Below are positions 26,401-38,800 of a stretch of 64,000 nucleotides of DNA, one piece after another. The notes below the pieces were generated by a model that was not told where the DNA came from, made no database searches, and was given only the letters and a program-made list of their open reading frames with translations. The position numbers were made by a program, and so were the translations under genes. Numbering within the stretch: position 1 is the first letter of the stretch; every line of letters starts with the position of its first letter. This stretch comes from Cruorifilaria tuberocauda (lineage: Eukaryota; Nematoda; Chromadorea; Rhabditida; Onchocercidae), in assembly GCA_013365365.1 (NCBI GenBank), contig JABVXU010000011.1:248001-312000 (forward strand), in the 5' to 3' direction.

Positions 26401-28871
26401 GCACTGGCTAAGAATTTATAGAAAACTAAATTTAATATTCATTGAAGGACGTTAGAAAATTATAAAAATTAGGAGAGGTAATTGATAATTCAAATATTAT
26501 ACTCAAATATTCAAATATTTTACTGGAAACATCCAATCTTCCAATGGAAAGTTAAATTTAGGAGAGAGGAAGAAAAAAGTTCATTTCAGGTAGAGCATCG
26601 GACGCACCGATAAATTTGTGTATTATATTTCCGAGTTACAATTAGCATAATTTCTTTAGCTTTTAGCGTAATTTTTCCCACCATTCTGTGACAAACAGTA
26701 AGTCGCAAGTTATGTGGCATGAGCGATTCCTAAATTGTATACTCCGCGGTGAAACGCCAAAGAACGAATCTTGACATACTATGAAATGAGCCGCAGATTG
26801 TGCGACAGGAAGCGAATCCTAAGATATATGACAAAAAGTGAGTTGCAACTGTACTACAAAACGGGAATAGACGAATCTCAGTTTCATTCCTTTGAAAGGA
26901 AATTAATTGCTACAACCATTCACACTTTGCAATTTTTCGAAATATTAAAATTCGGAAATCGGTAAATCAGTTTATAATATGCTTTCTTAATAATTAAGAA
27001 CATTCACGCTTACACGATTTTCCAGAATCCTAACTAAATAAAATCAGTTTAAAATTTGATATGAAATTACTTCGGGACTACTTCATTTATTATTCTTTAC
27101 TCGCTTACTCCAACCTAATTAAATTGTTTATAAATTGTAATGTATAATAGAAAATGAAGAGAATTCTTCGAAATTAAAAATGAATTACCGAAATTCGATA
27201 TTTTCATTTGGTTGATATACACGAAATATAAATATTTGTGGCACTGAGAAAATAGTAGCAGCTATGTAGGATGTGATAAGCATATATTTCACCCAAAGGA
27301 AAGCTAATTTCGATGCTTTTATATTGCTGTAATTATATATTATGGATGGAGGTGCGTTCAAATATTTATGAATAAGCAGAGTGTTATCAAGCAAGTTTCA
27401 AATTTTTAATCGCTTTTGGAGTTTTTTGCTTTGCACTTTTTTTAGTAATTCCTGTAAGTTCTTACTTTTTAAATAATCTTTTCCTTTTTTTGCAATATCC
27501 AAAATTAAACGAAAAGGAAGAATATAAGGAGTAAATTTTGATGTAAATAATAGGAACTTTTCCCAAGAATAATCATTCAATTTACGCTTTTATTTAAAGA
27601 TATTTTACAAAGTTTTGAAACTTTGAAAAAAAATTTTAAATTATTTTTTTTGATTTCTAATGGGAATAAATTGGAAAAATTGAAAGTTTGAAGCATTAGA
27701 AGACATCCATTAAGGATACAATCTTTTCGAAAGCTTTTCAATTTTCTTCCTCAAATTCAGGAATTTCATCCTTCAAGCATTATTGAATCAATGATAACTA
27801 TCAACGTTTAAAATTACTCTTTCATAAGACGTGAAACTAATTTACTAATTAACTGTAATTATTTTTTCTCAGCAAAAAATAAACTTTTCGAATTTCTAAA
27901 GGTATAAGATAAAATTTAATTAAAACAAGAATAAATTCTATAGAATGATTGCTGATCTCAAATGAAATAATTGATAAAGCCAGTTGAAATAAAAGGAATT
28001 ATCGAAATAAGACTTACTTTATTCGATATACTCCTTGTGCTCGATCAATCGCTATTACTACAATAACAAATGAATTTAAATAAAAGTTAAATGTGTGAAA
28101 AAATTTACATATACGACACAAAGCATCACCGCCATACCACTGAAATTTTATCAGAATTTATCAAATTGTATTCAACTTCATCGCTCCCCTATTTGATTTA
28201 TCCATGTTCAAAAACCGATATATTGATTATTCTAGTCGATTCTAAATTTGGATTTTAAATCTAAATTATTCAAAAGGTAAATGAGGTTTTTGAATTTTGC
28301 TAATGGACTAAAAAGTCAGTGCACACAACGAAACAACAGGATAAATCAATTATATCTAAAGTAATATTGTAATTTGTGGAAGCAATTATAATTCCGTTTT
28401 TATCTGCAAAAATAAATTAATTGGTTTTTTGGGAAATTTTTGAAATTATTTGTAAATACTTTTTACTTCTGTTTAATTTCATTTTTATCTTTGAGGGAAA
28501 TGTATATTTTGGTGCTTGAAATTCAAAATAATAATATCCGAAACGAATTAATTAAATTCACTGGCACTGTGAATATTTACTGACGATATTCAGTTCATGC
28601 AAAGGATGACAAAAGTAAGCACTTATCTTCGAAAATGACTGGGAGAGAAATAATAGAATTGAAATACCTGAAATGTGGTCATCCAAATGATTTGTGAGGG
28701 TGTATAGATGAAAATTGTTAACAAATCAGCAATGTTCAGGTGCAGTCTGAGGAAAAATATCTGGTTTCGTTGCTTTCCACCCTTCACATACAGTCGAATT
28801 GATCGCCCAAAGCAAATTAAATTCATCGGTCCACCGATACAAAGACATAATATATATATTACTATTTCAAC
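23459..28871 (-). CDS. GnRH/AKH-receptor-like GPCR (rhodopsin family), N-terminal exon missing
   Basis: Eight exons join in phase: 28871-28668, 28139-28018, 27326-27189, 26407-26302, 26041-25909, 25332-25254, 24960-24837 and 23653-23459 (stop TAG), 366 residues. They code for TM1 (IVIYILCLCIGGPMNLICF), TM2 (LHLNIADLLTIFIYTPSQII), the start of TM3 with the conserved Cys (WYGGDALC, FYLNSFVIVVIAIDRAQ), TM4, a second extracellular loop with its partner Cys (RQCTP), TM5 (MYNITHLLFVFWIPTTIIAF), a ~75-residue third inner loop, TM6 (YLTLWSPYNMLAMM) and TM7 (NPVVNPIIYGLF). The W-GGD-LC and LHLNIADLL signatures point to the GnRH/AKH/corazonin receptor group, expanded in nematodes as gnrr genes. It would bind a neuropeptide at the cell surface and signal through G proteins. 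Oddities: DRA in place of DRY after TM3, and a stop two residues after the NPIIYG motif, so no cytoplasmic tail. Confidence 0.88.
25670..25795. repeat. T-rich low-complexity tract
   Basis: Runs of TTTTTAATTTTTAA type within a GPCR intron. Direct reading. Confidence 0.85.
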
Positions 28872-29195
28872 CTGCAACAATAGTATATTTTCGTTAATTT
28901 ACAGATATATGAATTTAAACTGAAAATGAAATATATTTGCATTGTTTGCATCCGATAAAAAGCCAAATGAGTAAGGTAAGAAAAGTGGTGGATGATTAAT
29001 TTCATTGAAACGAAAAGTCCGAAGCAAAGTTTATTACTAACTTGAAAATGGCTTAGTCTATTAGAATTAGTAAATAATTATATCTCTCGACATATCGACC
29101 TCTGAATATTTAATATAACTGAATAATTTAAATTAAAATCTTAGAAATGGAACTTATGTTGCAAATTAAAAGTTATAAACTGAAGAAGGAGAAAA

Positions 29196-29416
29196 CTAGG
29201 ATAGACGTGCTGTTGCCGTCTTTCCATTATCACGATATTTCTTTCTTAATTCATGGAAAACTGGAATCATTGAGTAAAGCATACAACTTCCGTCGGTAAT
29301 CGATTCAGAGGCCCGAAATCGATATTCTGATATTGCATGTTGAGTAACATCGTATCGTTGCCATTCTCTACTGCTGACATCACGCAAAAGTGAGTGATAA
29401 TCGATCAGTATGATCT
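29196..29416 (-). CDS. Terminal exon of an unidentified gene
   Basis: A 221-base segment follows a good acceptor (TTTACAG), enters in phase 1, and stays open for 73 codons to a TAG at 29196-29198. It codes for LIDYHSLLRDVSSREWQRYD and, later, SMIPVFHELRKKY and a basic end. Codon choice and lack of low complexity look like real coding sequence. I do not recognise the product. Its upstream exons should lie between 29417 and 35810 on the minus strand but were not pinned down. It cannot be the N-terminal exon of the GPCR as read, because it ends in a stop before that gene's first found exon. Confidence 0.4.
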
Positions 29417-32400
29417 CTGTAAATATAAAAATTTAACTTAACCTAAATGTAATTGGATTGAATTAAATTTGAATTCAGAATGGTACGTTGTCAAATGCAG
29501 ATTTCAATAAAAGAACAATTTGCTTAGTTAAGGAGTTGAGAGAAAATTTTGGAATTTTTGGAAGAATTTTGCATGGAGAAATTTTTGGAGAAAATTTTAA
29601 GAAAGAGACAATGGGAGACAGGCAAAAAAAGGACAAATAAATGTGAAAGATGAGATGTGAAATTAGAGGAAATAGTATGAGATTTCGAAGAGCTTCTTTG
29701 CTTTCATCATTTTAAAGAGCTTTCAAACTGAATCGGTGGGAAGTGAATTTCTATGACGAAAAATAAGTGATACGATTGATAACTGTGGGAATTCTTGCAT
29801 AGAAAGTAGTACGTATAATTTATAATTCTTATAAGTAATAGTTAATACAAAGAATTACTTTCTTTTAAATTTCTAAATTAAAAAACTTGTTTGAATTGAG
29901 GAATTCATTTTGAAAGCTCGAAGTGAATATTATTTTTTTCAGGTTAAAAGATGAAAGTTAAATATTTATTTTTCTTTCTAAAAAAAAAGTCAAGGAGAAA
30001 GTTGCAATTGATAAATTCTATTTTTTGATCTAAAAATCAGATGAAAGGTAAGAAATCTATCGGATTAACTATAGCAAAAATTAAAAAATGTGCAAAATAA
30101 AAAATGAAAATAAATGTAATGCTAACTTCTAAATAGTAAGATTAAATTTTAAAATCTCAGTCAAGTTTTTAGAAAAAAAGTAAACAATTTTTCGCATTTG
30201 AATAATACTCCATAATGATGCTTATCTCTTCCAATTTTCTTTTTTCCATAATTTATTGCATAATCGCTCCTTTTGTACTTACATTGATATAAAAATGAAT
30301 TAAAAACATTGCTTTTTGAAGCATGCATTCACGTAATAAATTTTCACGTGGTAATGACTTCAGGAATATAAAAGGAAATGCAATGGTCAAAAAAATGACG
30401 AAGTGTTAAAGGTCGAAAGTGCATGCAAACCAGAAGTAATAATCGATTTTTCATTTAAATTCAAAAAAAGACCAAGAAATTTGTAATAAATTTTAAGACA
30501 GAATTCATTTTATTCATTTTAGTGAGCAACAAAAAGAAAAAACAAAAACTTTTTTAAATGGAAATTTAGCAAAGCATGCGTGAATTCAATGTAAGCCAAA
30601 TTTCTTCTAATAATTTTAGCTGAGGAGTTTTAAAAAGAGCAGAAAAGGAGAAATTTCGAAAAAGACCTTTATCAAATTAGCAATTAAAGTTTTCTAAGAA
30701 AGAAATTTTTAAAGAATTTTTTAAAATCCTGTCAGTTTCTGTTGAAAAAGAGATGATCGGTTCTATCTCTCAGAAATGTCATTTTCTTCATTTCCTTAAT
30801 ATTTGCAAGAGAAAAATTTTTTAAATAAGTCAAACGTTCTCTCTTATTTTATTTAATAAAAAATTAACCAAAAAATTTTCAGCGATATCAATTTGGTTTA
30901 TATTCACTTCGAAAAATTACTAACCAATCACAACTGTCACATATTGTTTAATTGCAAAATTTCAAATTCGGAAAGATTAACAAGCAGTTGGGAAGTACTG
31001 CAATATTTAAGAACGAAATGACAATAAATTAATTACTACCTTATTTACTAAGACTTATTTAGAAAGAAAATTCAGAAAAGATTATTATGATATTTTCAAA
31101 TATCTAGTCTAGTAGTTTGCTATTCATTTAAAAATGCCAAAATAATACTTTCCAAATTTTTCTTCTTTATTTTTATGAAATTTTACGAAATCAGGATTAT
31201 CAATAACTTTAATGGTCAAATTTGATTAGTGCAACAGTAAATGAGGAATTAATTTTGAATTCATGTAATGTTGTGGTTTAGGTTTGTTACGTTATGGCAT
31301 TCACGCATGACTACGTTTGATATATTCCAAACGTTTACTGAGAAATCTTTGAAAAATGACATCCTTAGATAAATGATTTCGGATAAAAACTTTGTTGTGA
31401 TTGGATTATTTGTAGAACTTTCCACAGCTAACAACTGCTCCCGAATTAGTTGCTTCGAAAATATGTCAAGCAGCGGTGAATTAAATCGAATCTATCGATT
31501 ATATTTTGAAAGAGAGATGGAAAATAAATTAAAAGTGCAGAAATCATAAGCCATCGCAAAGTAAGTTACGCAGAAGTGAAATTTTGCGTGATTTGCATGA
31601 CATCGATATACAGGAACAACCAGCGCAAGCAGTGCTTCTTTATTTTTTTCTTGCTTTTATCGACGGATGCGATAGTTCCTGTTGGGTGATAAATGCTTCT
31701 CTCCTTCCCTCTCTCTCTCTCTCTCCCTTATCTCTCCTTTTGATAATATTTAAGACAATAAGTATATTCTGGCAACAAAGTTTTTTGGAATCAACGAAAA
31801 GATAATATGATCAATAGCCAGAATATATTTACTGTAAAAAGTTAACTTTCACTTTTTCTTCATGTTGCTCTTCAATCAAAATATCAATGAGAAGTTATGG
31901 AAATGTTTAAAACTTTTAGTAAAAACTAAAAAACAGCGAAAATTCATATTTTTGTTTTTGAATGGAAAAAATTTTCAAATGAATTCAACGCTTACATCAG
32001 CTAGACGAGGAAAATTTATGGGAAAAAGCAGCAAATAATTTGAGAAAAAGGAAAAGTGGCGCAAAATGGAGGCGCTAATTCACCGAGAAATTCTCTCAAT
32101 CACATTCAATATTTATAAAGAAAATACAGCACTAACACTTTTTTTGCTTAAAACTGAAAGAATAAAGCAGATATGGAAATTATGTTCATTATTCTTTATT
32201 TATCATTTAAATTTTAGCTAACATCCTCTAGGAATTCCATTTTAAATGATTAAGCCGGTCGTTTATGTTTACACTTGCAAATATTAAAACTCAAAAATTA
32301 AAATTATGTCGATAAGATTTCGCGTTCTCGCATATTTACTAATCGAAAATTTGAATTGATAATCAAATTAAATATTTAGATTAATAAGTTGGGACAAAAA

Positions 32401-35400
32401 TAAGTGGTCATTGTGTTAACCGCGAACTCACTGTTTCTTAAGTCCTAAAAATAGTAGTAAAATGAAATTTCAAGTAATTAATAATTGTTGTGCAAAAAAT
32501 TTCCGGAAATATTTAAGTCATATTTTCCGAGTTGAACTATTAATTCTCTTTCAGAGTAGCGACTGAAAAAATACCCATTTTGGATGATTTATCCATAAAT
32601 TTCTAAATCTTTCTTTTTTCAGCTTTGTTTTAAGCTCTAAGTGTTTATTTGTGAATGATTCTTCGTCTTCTGTACAACCAATCGTTTTGAAAGTAAAGTT
32701 AAAAATATATGGAATGCAAATGGGGCATATATAAATAATGAGTAGTAAGAAAAAAGTTGAATTAAAGTAGGAGAATTATTCAGAATTGTTCAAGAAGCTT
32801 CTTGAAAAGATTCTGGCAAAAAGAAGGGAAATGACAAATTATTCATTATTTCTTAAATTTTATTAGAAATAATTTCTGACGAAAATAAAAAAGGACGACT
32901 CTGAAATCGCAATCCGATACAGAAATTGCTTGATGAGCATTTGCTCATCACGCATTTCTCTCTTTCCATTTGTTTCAATCGCTGAATTTTTTTCTTCTGC
33001 TAAAGAAAATGAGAAATCAGTTTCGAAATAATTAATCACTTCCAACTGATCACTATCAACTTTCCTCTCTCTCATTTTCGCAATAAAATCTTATCATTAG
33101 CAGGAATCCCTGAACAAACTTGTTCTTGATATCTGTAAGTTGATAGTTTCATCTAGTTTAATGAGAAAAGATATCAATCTACTAGAGAAATAATGTAGAA
33201 AAGGAAAGCAAGGAGCAAGAAGACAACAAATAGCGTACTTATATATTCAGCAGTGAAATAATTCAAAATAACTGAATAAGAAATGAGAATGCCTTACTGT
33301 CAATAGGCTTTTCCTTTGAAGCTTAGAAAAGAAATGGGAATAAAGTGAATTATTGCGCGCTATAAACGAAAATGATAACATTGTGGAATTGAAAATGGAT
33401 AATTGAAATCAGTACGGATGACGGGATTAACTGGGATTTTTTAATCACATCGTAGATTGTTTATGCTTATCACTTGTCATTAGGGATCTGTCTTAGGGGA
33501 ATGGGAAATTAAGTGAAGAAAATCATAAATAGGTAAATGCTTCCTTTTCAATAACTAGCGCATTTACATTTATTTCATTTTTTTCCGGAAATTAAAAATG
33601 ATACAGCAGTTTTTAATATCAAGTAAAAGATGGAGTATGCTGACAAGATTTTCAGCCAAACTAGCAAAGTATGTACACATAAAGCGTGCATATGAAATTT
33701 TAGGCTATAATTTTGCGGAAACTAAATTATAGATTTTCCTCTTTTCTAGAAGGACTATAATTCCCTGCAAAATCACACTTGTTGTATTACTCTTTATGTA
33801 TATAAATTGTGAGAGAAAAATTAGAAAAATGCTTAAGATACAGATAGAAGCAAGAATTAGTTAAAGTGCTAAGTAATTTAAGATATTACCTGAAATATGT
33901 TTCCAAAATGAGAGAATTGTTATTAACATTAATCTTTCGAATAAGTTTGATTTGAAATTGAATTTGATTGGATGGATTTGAATCGTTAGATTTTTATCCA
34001 AGAAAACCGGCAGAATGTTGAATAAAAATAATTGATAAACAAAAAACGAACAAGAAATTTTAACAGAAGTTGATTAAACAAGAACAATAGCAATAATAAT
34101 GATGATAACAATAGCAATCCTATGATAGAAGCACAGTATTTTTGCGATGACATTAGTAACTTCGAGCCAATAACTTGGGAGTAATGATTAGTTAATGGAT
34201 TGAATGTGTATATTGTATAAAACTGTTTTATCCAAACTGAATTAATTAACAATGACAAATGGACCCGCTTAATCACACAATAATTTTTGTTAAGTGATAA
34301 TAGGAGGGTGAAAGTAACAACGGCACACAAAATGATAATAAATTAAGTAAAATTTCTCGTCTAAGGAAAGCGTAAAAGTAAAAAATACGAAATCAAAAGT
34401 GAAGCAAAGTAATACACGTATAAATATAACAAAAAATGGAAAAATAAAAACTTTCATAATATCTCAGGTAAAAATATATGCAAATCGGTCAAACATCGAA
34501 GTGCAGAAAATATTATCACAAAGAACATAAAGCAAAAAAATGCCATTTAAGTTTTGAAATATCAAATATTTGAGTAGCAGTTTTAATAATTCATAATCAG
34601 CAATCATAATCATAATTTAACATTCTTCCTTTCTTTTTACTAATGGTTATTTCAATTAATTAGGTTAATTAATTATCAACAACAAACTGGCAGCAAAAAA
34701 GAAAGGAATATTTTTGGAGTAAGCAGACAAATTCCTTTAGTAATTAAAACAATCATATCAAAAAATATCTTGCCCGCACTTCTCGACCGTTTCTTCCCTC
34801 TTAACGTTACTTATGGCGGAAACAGTTAATCAAAGCTTCATCTTCTCTACCTATTATGAACTTTTCACAATTCCCGAGAAATGCAAATTGAAATTTTCCA
34901 CAACAATTCTACCATAGTTTTAATGATTACATCCATTTACATCCAAATAAAATTTAAAAAGGAAACTAATTACAGTAGCAGAAAATTTTTCTCAGCAGTT
35001 TAAAGCATGAAAAGAAGAAATAATATGACTAGAAAAGAGAAAATAGATAAGATAAAAATGAATTTCTTTGATTTTTATTTGACATTACGTTGACTTAACA
35101 GATTTGCATGATTTTATTTATTGCAAAAATCATTACCTTGAATTACTTAGTTCATTTTCTTACTGTTTCGATTTTCCAATTTCAAATTCTCTGACAGGAA
35201 AAGTATTTAGTACGATTAATTTCAGTTAAAAGGAAAATGCCAAAATAGAAATTAAAAAATGATTCTAAAATGAGAATTGATATCTTCAATTGCATTATCA
35301 AATGTTAATTCATATTATATAAAGAGAGGAAAGATAAAATAGATTTCAAATAGACATAAAGTAATTGTTAAATTGAAATTTATAAATGAAATCAGAAAAA

Positions 35401-35810
35401 TATTGTGATATGCATAATTTGAACTTTTTTATAGTAATCTCTTCCTTAATTAATTGTCTGTTAGTTCTGAAATGATTTAATCATTTAAAAGGAAAACTCC
35501 GATACGAATAACTAATGACAAACAAAGAAATTTAGTCAGATTATAAGAAGGAGAGGAGAGAGAGAAAGAGAAAAGAAAGGTAATTATTGGAAGGTATTCA
35601 AAGAAGGTATTATTTGACGAATTAAACTTTACGAGTATGATATTAGCATTGAGTGTTTTCTCATCAAATAGTTGCAATACAATCACTGATTCATAACTAA
35701 ACGATCAATGTATCACAGGAACGAACGATAACAATATCTCACTTTTACACTGCGCAAGCGATTCAAGTACCACAGTCAGTTATCGATAAATAAACGATCA
35801 AGTGCCAAGA
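29417..35810. other. Six kilobases without a firm gene
   Basis: It likely includes introns and upstream exons of the gene ending at 29196. Weak coding-like spots are 32863-33075 (minus, 70 codons, charged), 34813-34917 (plus, 34 codons starting MAETVNQSF) and 31453-31560 (plus, ending at a consensus GTAAGT donor). None could be joined in phase. CT- and GA-rich tracts lie at 31705-31740 and 35545-35580. Confidence 0.45.
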
Positions 35811-38800
35811 TCATGTATTATAAGTAATGACGGTACGTAACTTCTTCACGCTGCCACTGCCTCTGAGCGGAATAGCGGCACGTGGAATAAGCGATCGTTT
35901 CGCAGGTGTGTGAATGGAACGCATCAGCGCTTTTTCATCAAATGATGCCAAGGATGATTCACTATTAAAGGAATGTAACTCTAACGTCGGAAGGGTTGCT
36001 TTCACCTGAGATTCGAAACTTTGCATAGAAATTTTGTAAATTTTCTTGGAAAATAATTCCAAACATTTTATTTGCAAATATTTGTCACGATATTACGTCA
36101 CGAACCTTTCGTGAATTTCAGCATCACTCGGTTTTTTATTTGTAATCTCAACTTTGTTTCCTCTTAATCTAATCAATTTCCACAAAATTAAATTAGTTTT
36201 TCTTCATTCATACATAACTTGAAATTTTTGGTAATCATTTTAAATTTACGTTTTCCATTTATTTCTAGGACCAAATCTTCACGAAAATTCTGGTCATATC
36301 TCTCTACGTTCAAACTTACATTTTCTTTGCACAGATTTCAATTTTGTGATAATTTTATTGAGCATTTACTGCTCATCAGTTATTCTGATCACTAATGTTA
36401 ATGAATAGAATGATTTTGAACAAATCAAACATAAAACTTTCCCTTAAAATCAGATCATGAAGTGGTAAGACATATTTCATTCTATCCTTCCTTTTTTTAT
36501 TCACCATAAAATGATAGAAGAAATACCTGCTTAGAATTTTTTAAACGAAATCTCGAAGCTCTTTTGCTTTGTTAGAAAACTTAGGAACAAAAGGAAATGT
36601 TGTTGATATAAACTACTAAAAATAATACCTGCATTTTCTTAAAGGCTAAGTCGGTACCGGAGGGAATTTTTTGACGGATCGAGAGTTCTGGCTTCGTTAT
36701 AACAATGTCCAAACGATTGAAATCAACGTAGCTAATTGGTATTCGTCGTTCACCATTCAAAACATACGTTGTATTATAACCGTCATCAGCTTTTTGACTT
36801 TTACGCGTATCACTTACCGTTTCCTTACTACTAAATATTTGATAACGTTAAGATAGATATTTTAGTTATCCGTTCTTCAATAGTCTTAATCATGTTAGTA
36901 TTGCTTCAGGTTAGATTCCAAGTATTTGGTATTTTAGCAAATAAATCTAATTTAATTGACACTGATAATTATTAGTAATAAAATTGAAAAATAACAAAAG
37001 TATCGGTAATGATAGTAAGCTTTACTCATTTCTGCCTAATAACAAATTAATATTTAAGGAAGAAACTTTTTAATCGGATTACTAACCATAACAGCAACAT
37101 CATGAAATTTCATGTTATCCGAAGATTTTTCAATCAAATGTTTATTGGGTGATTTCGATTCAGTACAAACAAATCAATATGATAATACTAACCGCGAATC
37201 GCCATCTGTTACCGCATCATTATCTGCGCATTCATCCTCATCACTAACTGTAACTTTGGACGTTGACGTAAGTGACTCGTTATCAAAATTTATGCGATAG
37301 CTGCAAGTAAACCGTAGAAAAAGGGAAAAGTGATAAATGCCGCGTTTTTTCTGAACATTTTAAAAAAAAATTAAATATAAAGATATTTCTGGAAAAATTA
37401 AAGTATGAAAATACTGAAGATAAGCGTACAGCATATCTCGAGGATCGCTGATATTTCGACGCTTTTCATCAATTTCTTCACTGGAACTACGACTCACATA
37501 ACCAATGTCATCCTCAGCCGATTGGTTTTCACTTCCTTGCAATTCAAATTTAAGCGATCGGATCCGGAAGCGATCAATCATTTCATGCAGTGCTCGTGGT
37601 TCAAACCTATACTTCATTCAATAAGAAGTTAGTCACGCCCTTTATCAAATAGAATTGCAAGAAAGATTTTTTGAATCTAACATGAAGGATATATGCCGTG
37701 AAAACACTGATTAATTAGATGAGAAATTGTCCGTATAAAATGACGGAAATCTAATTCATTTCGATTAAAAATATAAGTTATTATTCACCAAAAAATACTT
37801 TGAGTAAATGCTAGAAAGAAAGGAAAGTAAACCTTTCTCGTTTTTCGACAAATATTTCGGAATGTTTCCCTGAGTGGTTACCCTCGATATTACACATAAG
37901 ATGAAATAATTTAGCGAAATTACGCATTAATAAGTGCTCAATATGCATTTCATTCAAAAGCTTCAAGAGTGTCAGATAGAGAGGACTTGTAGTTGGCAAG
38001 GATATACCAATCGGTTTCATCTGATCCGTTCTTTTTAGCGCTTCTTTAAGCTCGTCATCAGTTGTATGCAAATTTTTAAAGCATCCATTGATTATTTTTG
38101 TAGTTTTTTCCCATAAATCATATTCCTTTGCCGTATAATGACTGATAACGCCAGAATGAAAGCAAATTTTAATGAAATTTTGACTTGTAGTGAAGTTGTT
38201 GTTATCGGGAAATTGCTGAGAGTTAAGAATTTCAGAATTATTATTGTTAGACAAGAGAGATACTGGTGAAAATTGTTCTTCTGGAATAGGCAATTCCGAA
38301 AGCTTTTCAGATTTCGATAATTCAAACCCTTCAAAAGCGTAAATAAGGGAACAAATATTCATATTAGACGACAGCAGACAATTTAGAGCAAGAATTAAGG
38401 GAGCAACAAGCTTGCATTGTGCACAACCGGTTAGATCTGTTCGTATAAATAAGGCTATTTTTACAGTTACCTCAAAATTCTCGACATTCAAATTGCCATC
38501 AAAAATTGCAGAATGAGCAATAAAATTAAAAGTTCCGCATCTTAATCTTCGCGGTGCAATAATAGCTAAATTTGCATCAATGTCAAGAAATTTCAAACTG
38601 TTTGAGATTCCGAAGAAAGTAATTTCCGATCCATTTAATTCCAATCGTGCCGGACCGCGGACCTCTCCGTCAAATAGTATTTTTTTGCCAAACATTGAAT
38701 AAACAACATTGGTACTTTCTTGATTCTGGAAAATTCCTTCAACGTTTACTTCTTCCCCCGTAGCAATGACAGATTCTGAATCCATAATTTTACCATCTAA

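Noticed and set aside
27398..27580. Lys-rich 60-codon minus-strand frame
   Set aside because: It lies in the intron between the GPCR exons at 28018 and 27326, which join in phase without it.
33986..34330. 114-codon minus-strand open frame with Leu/Phe/Ile runs
   Set aside because: Composition follows the A/T bias, with no splice partner and no recognisable motif.
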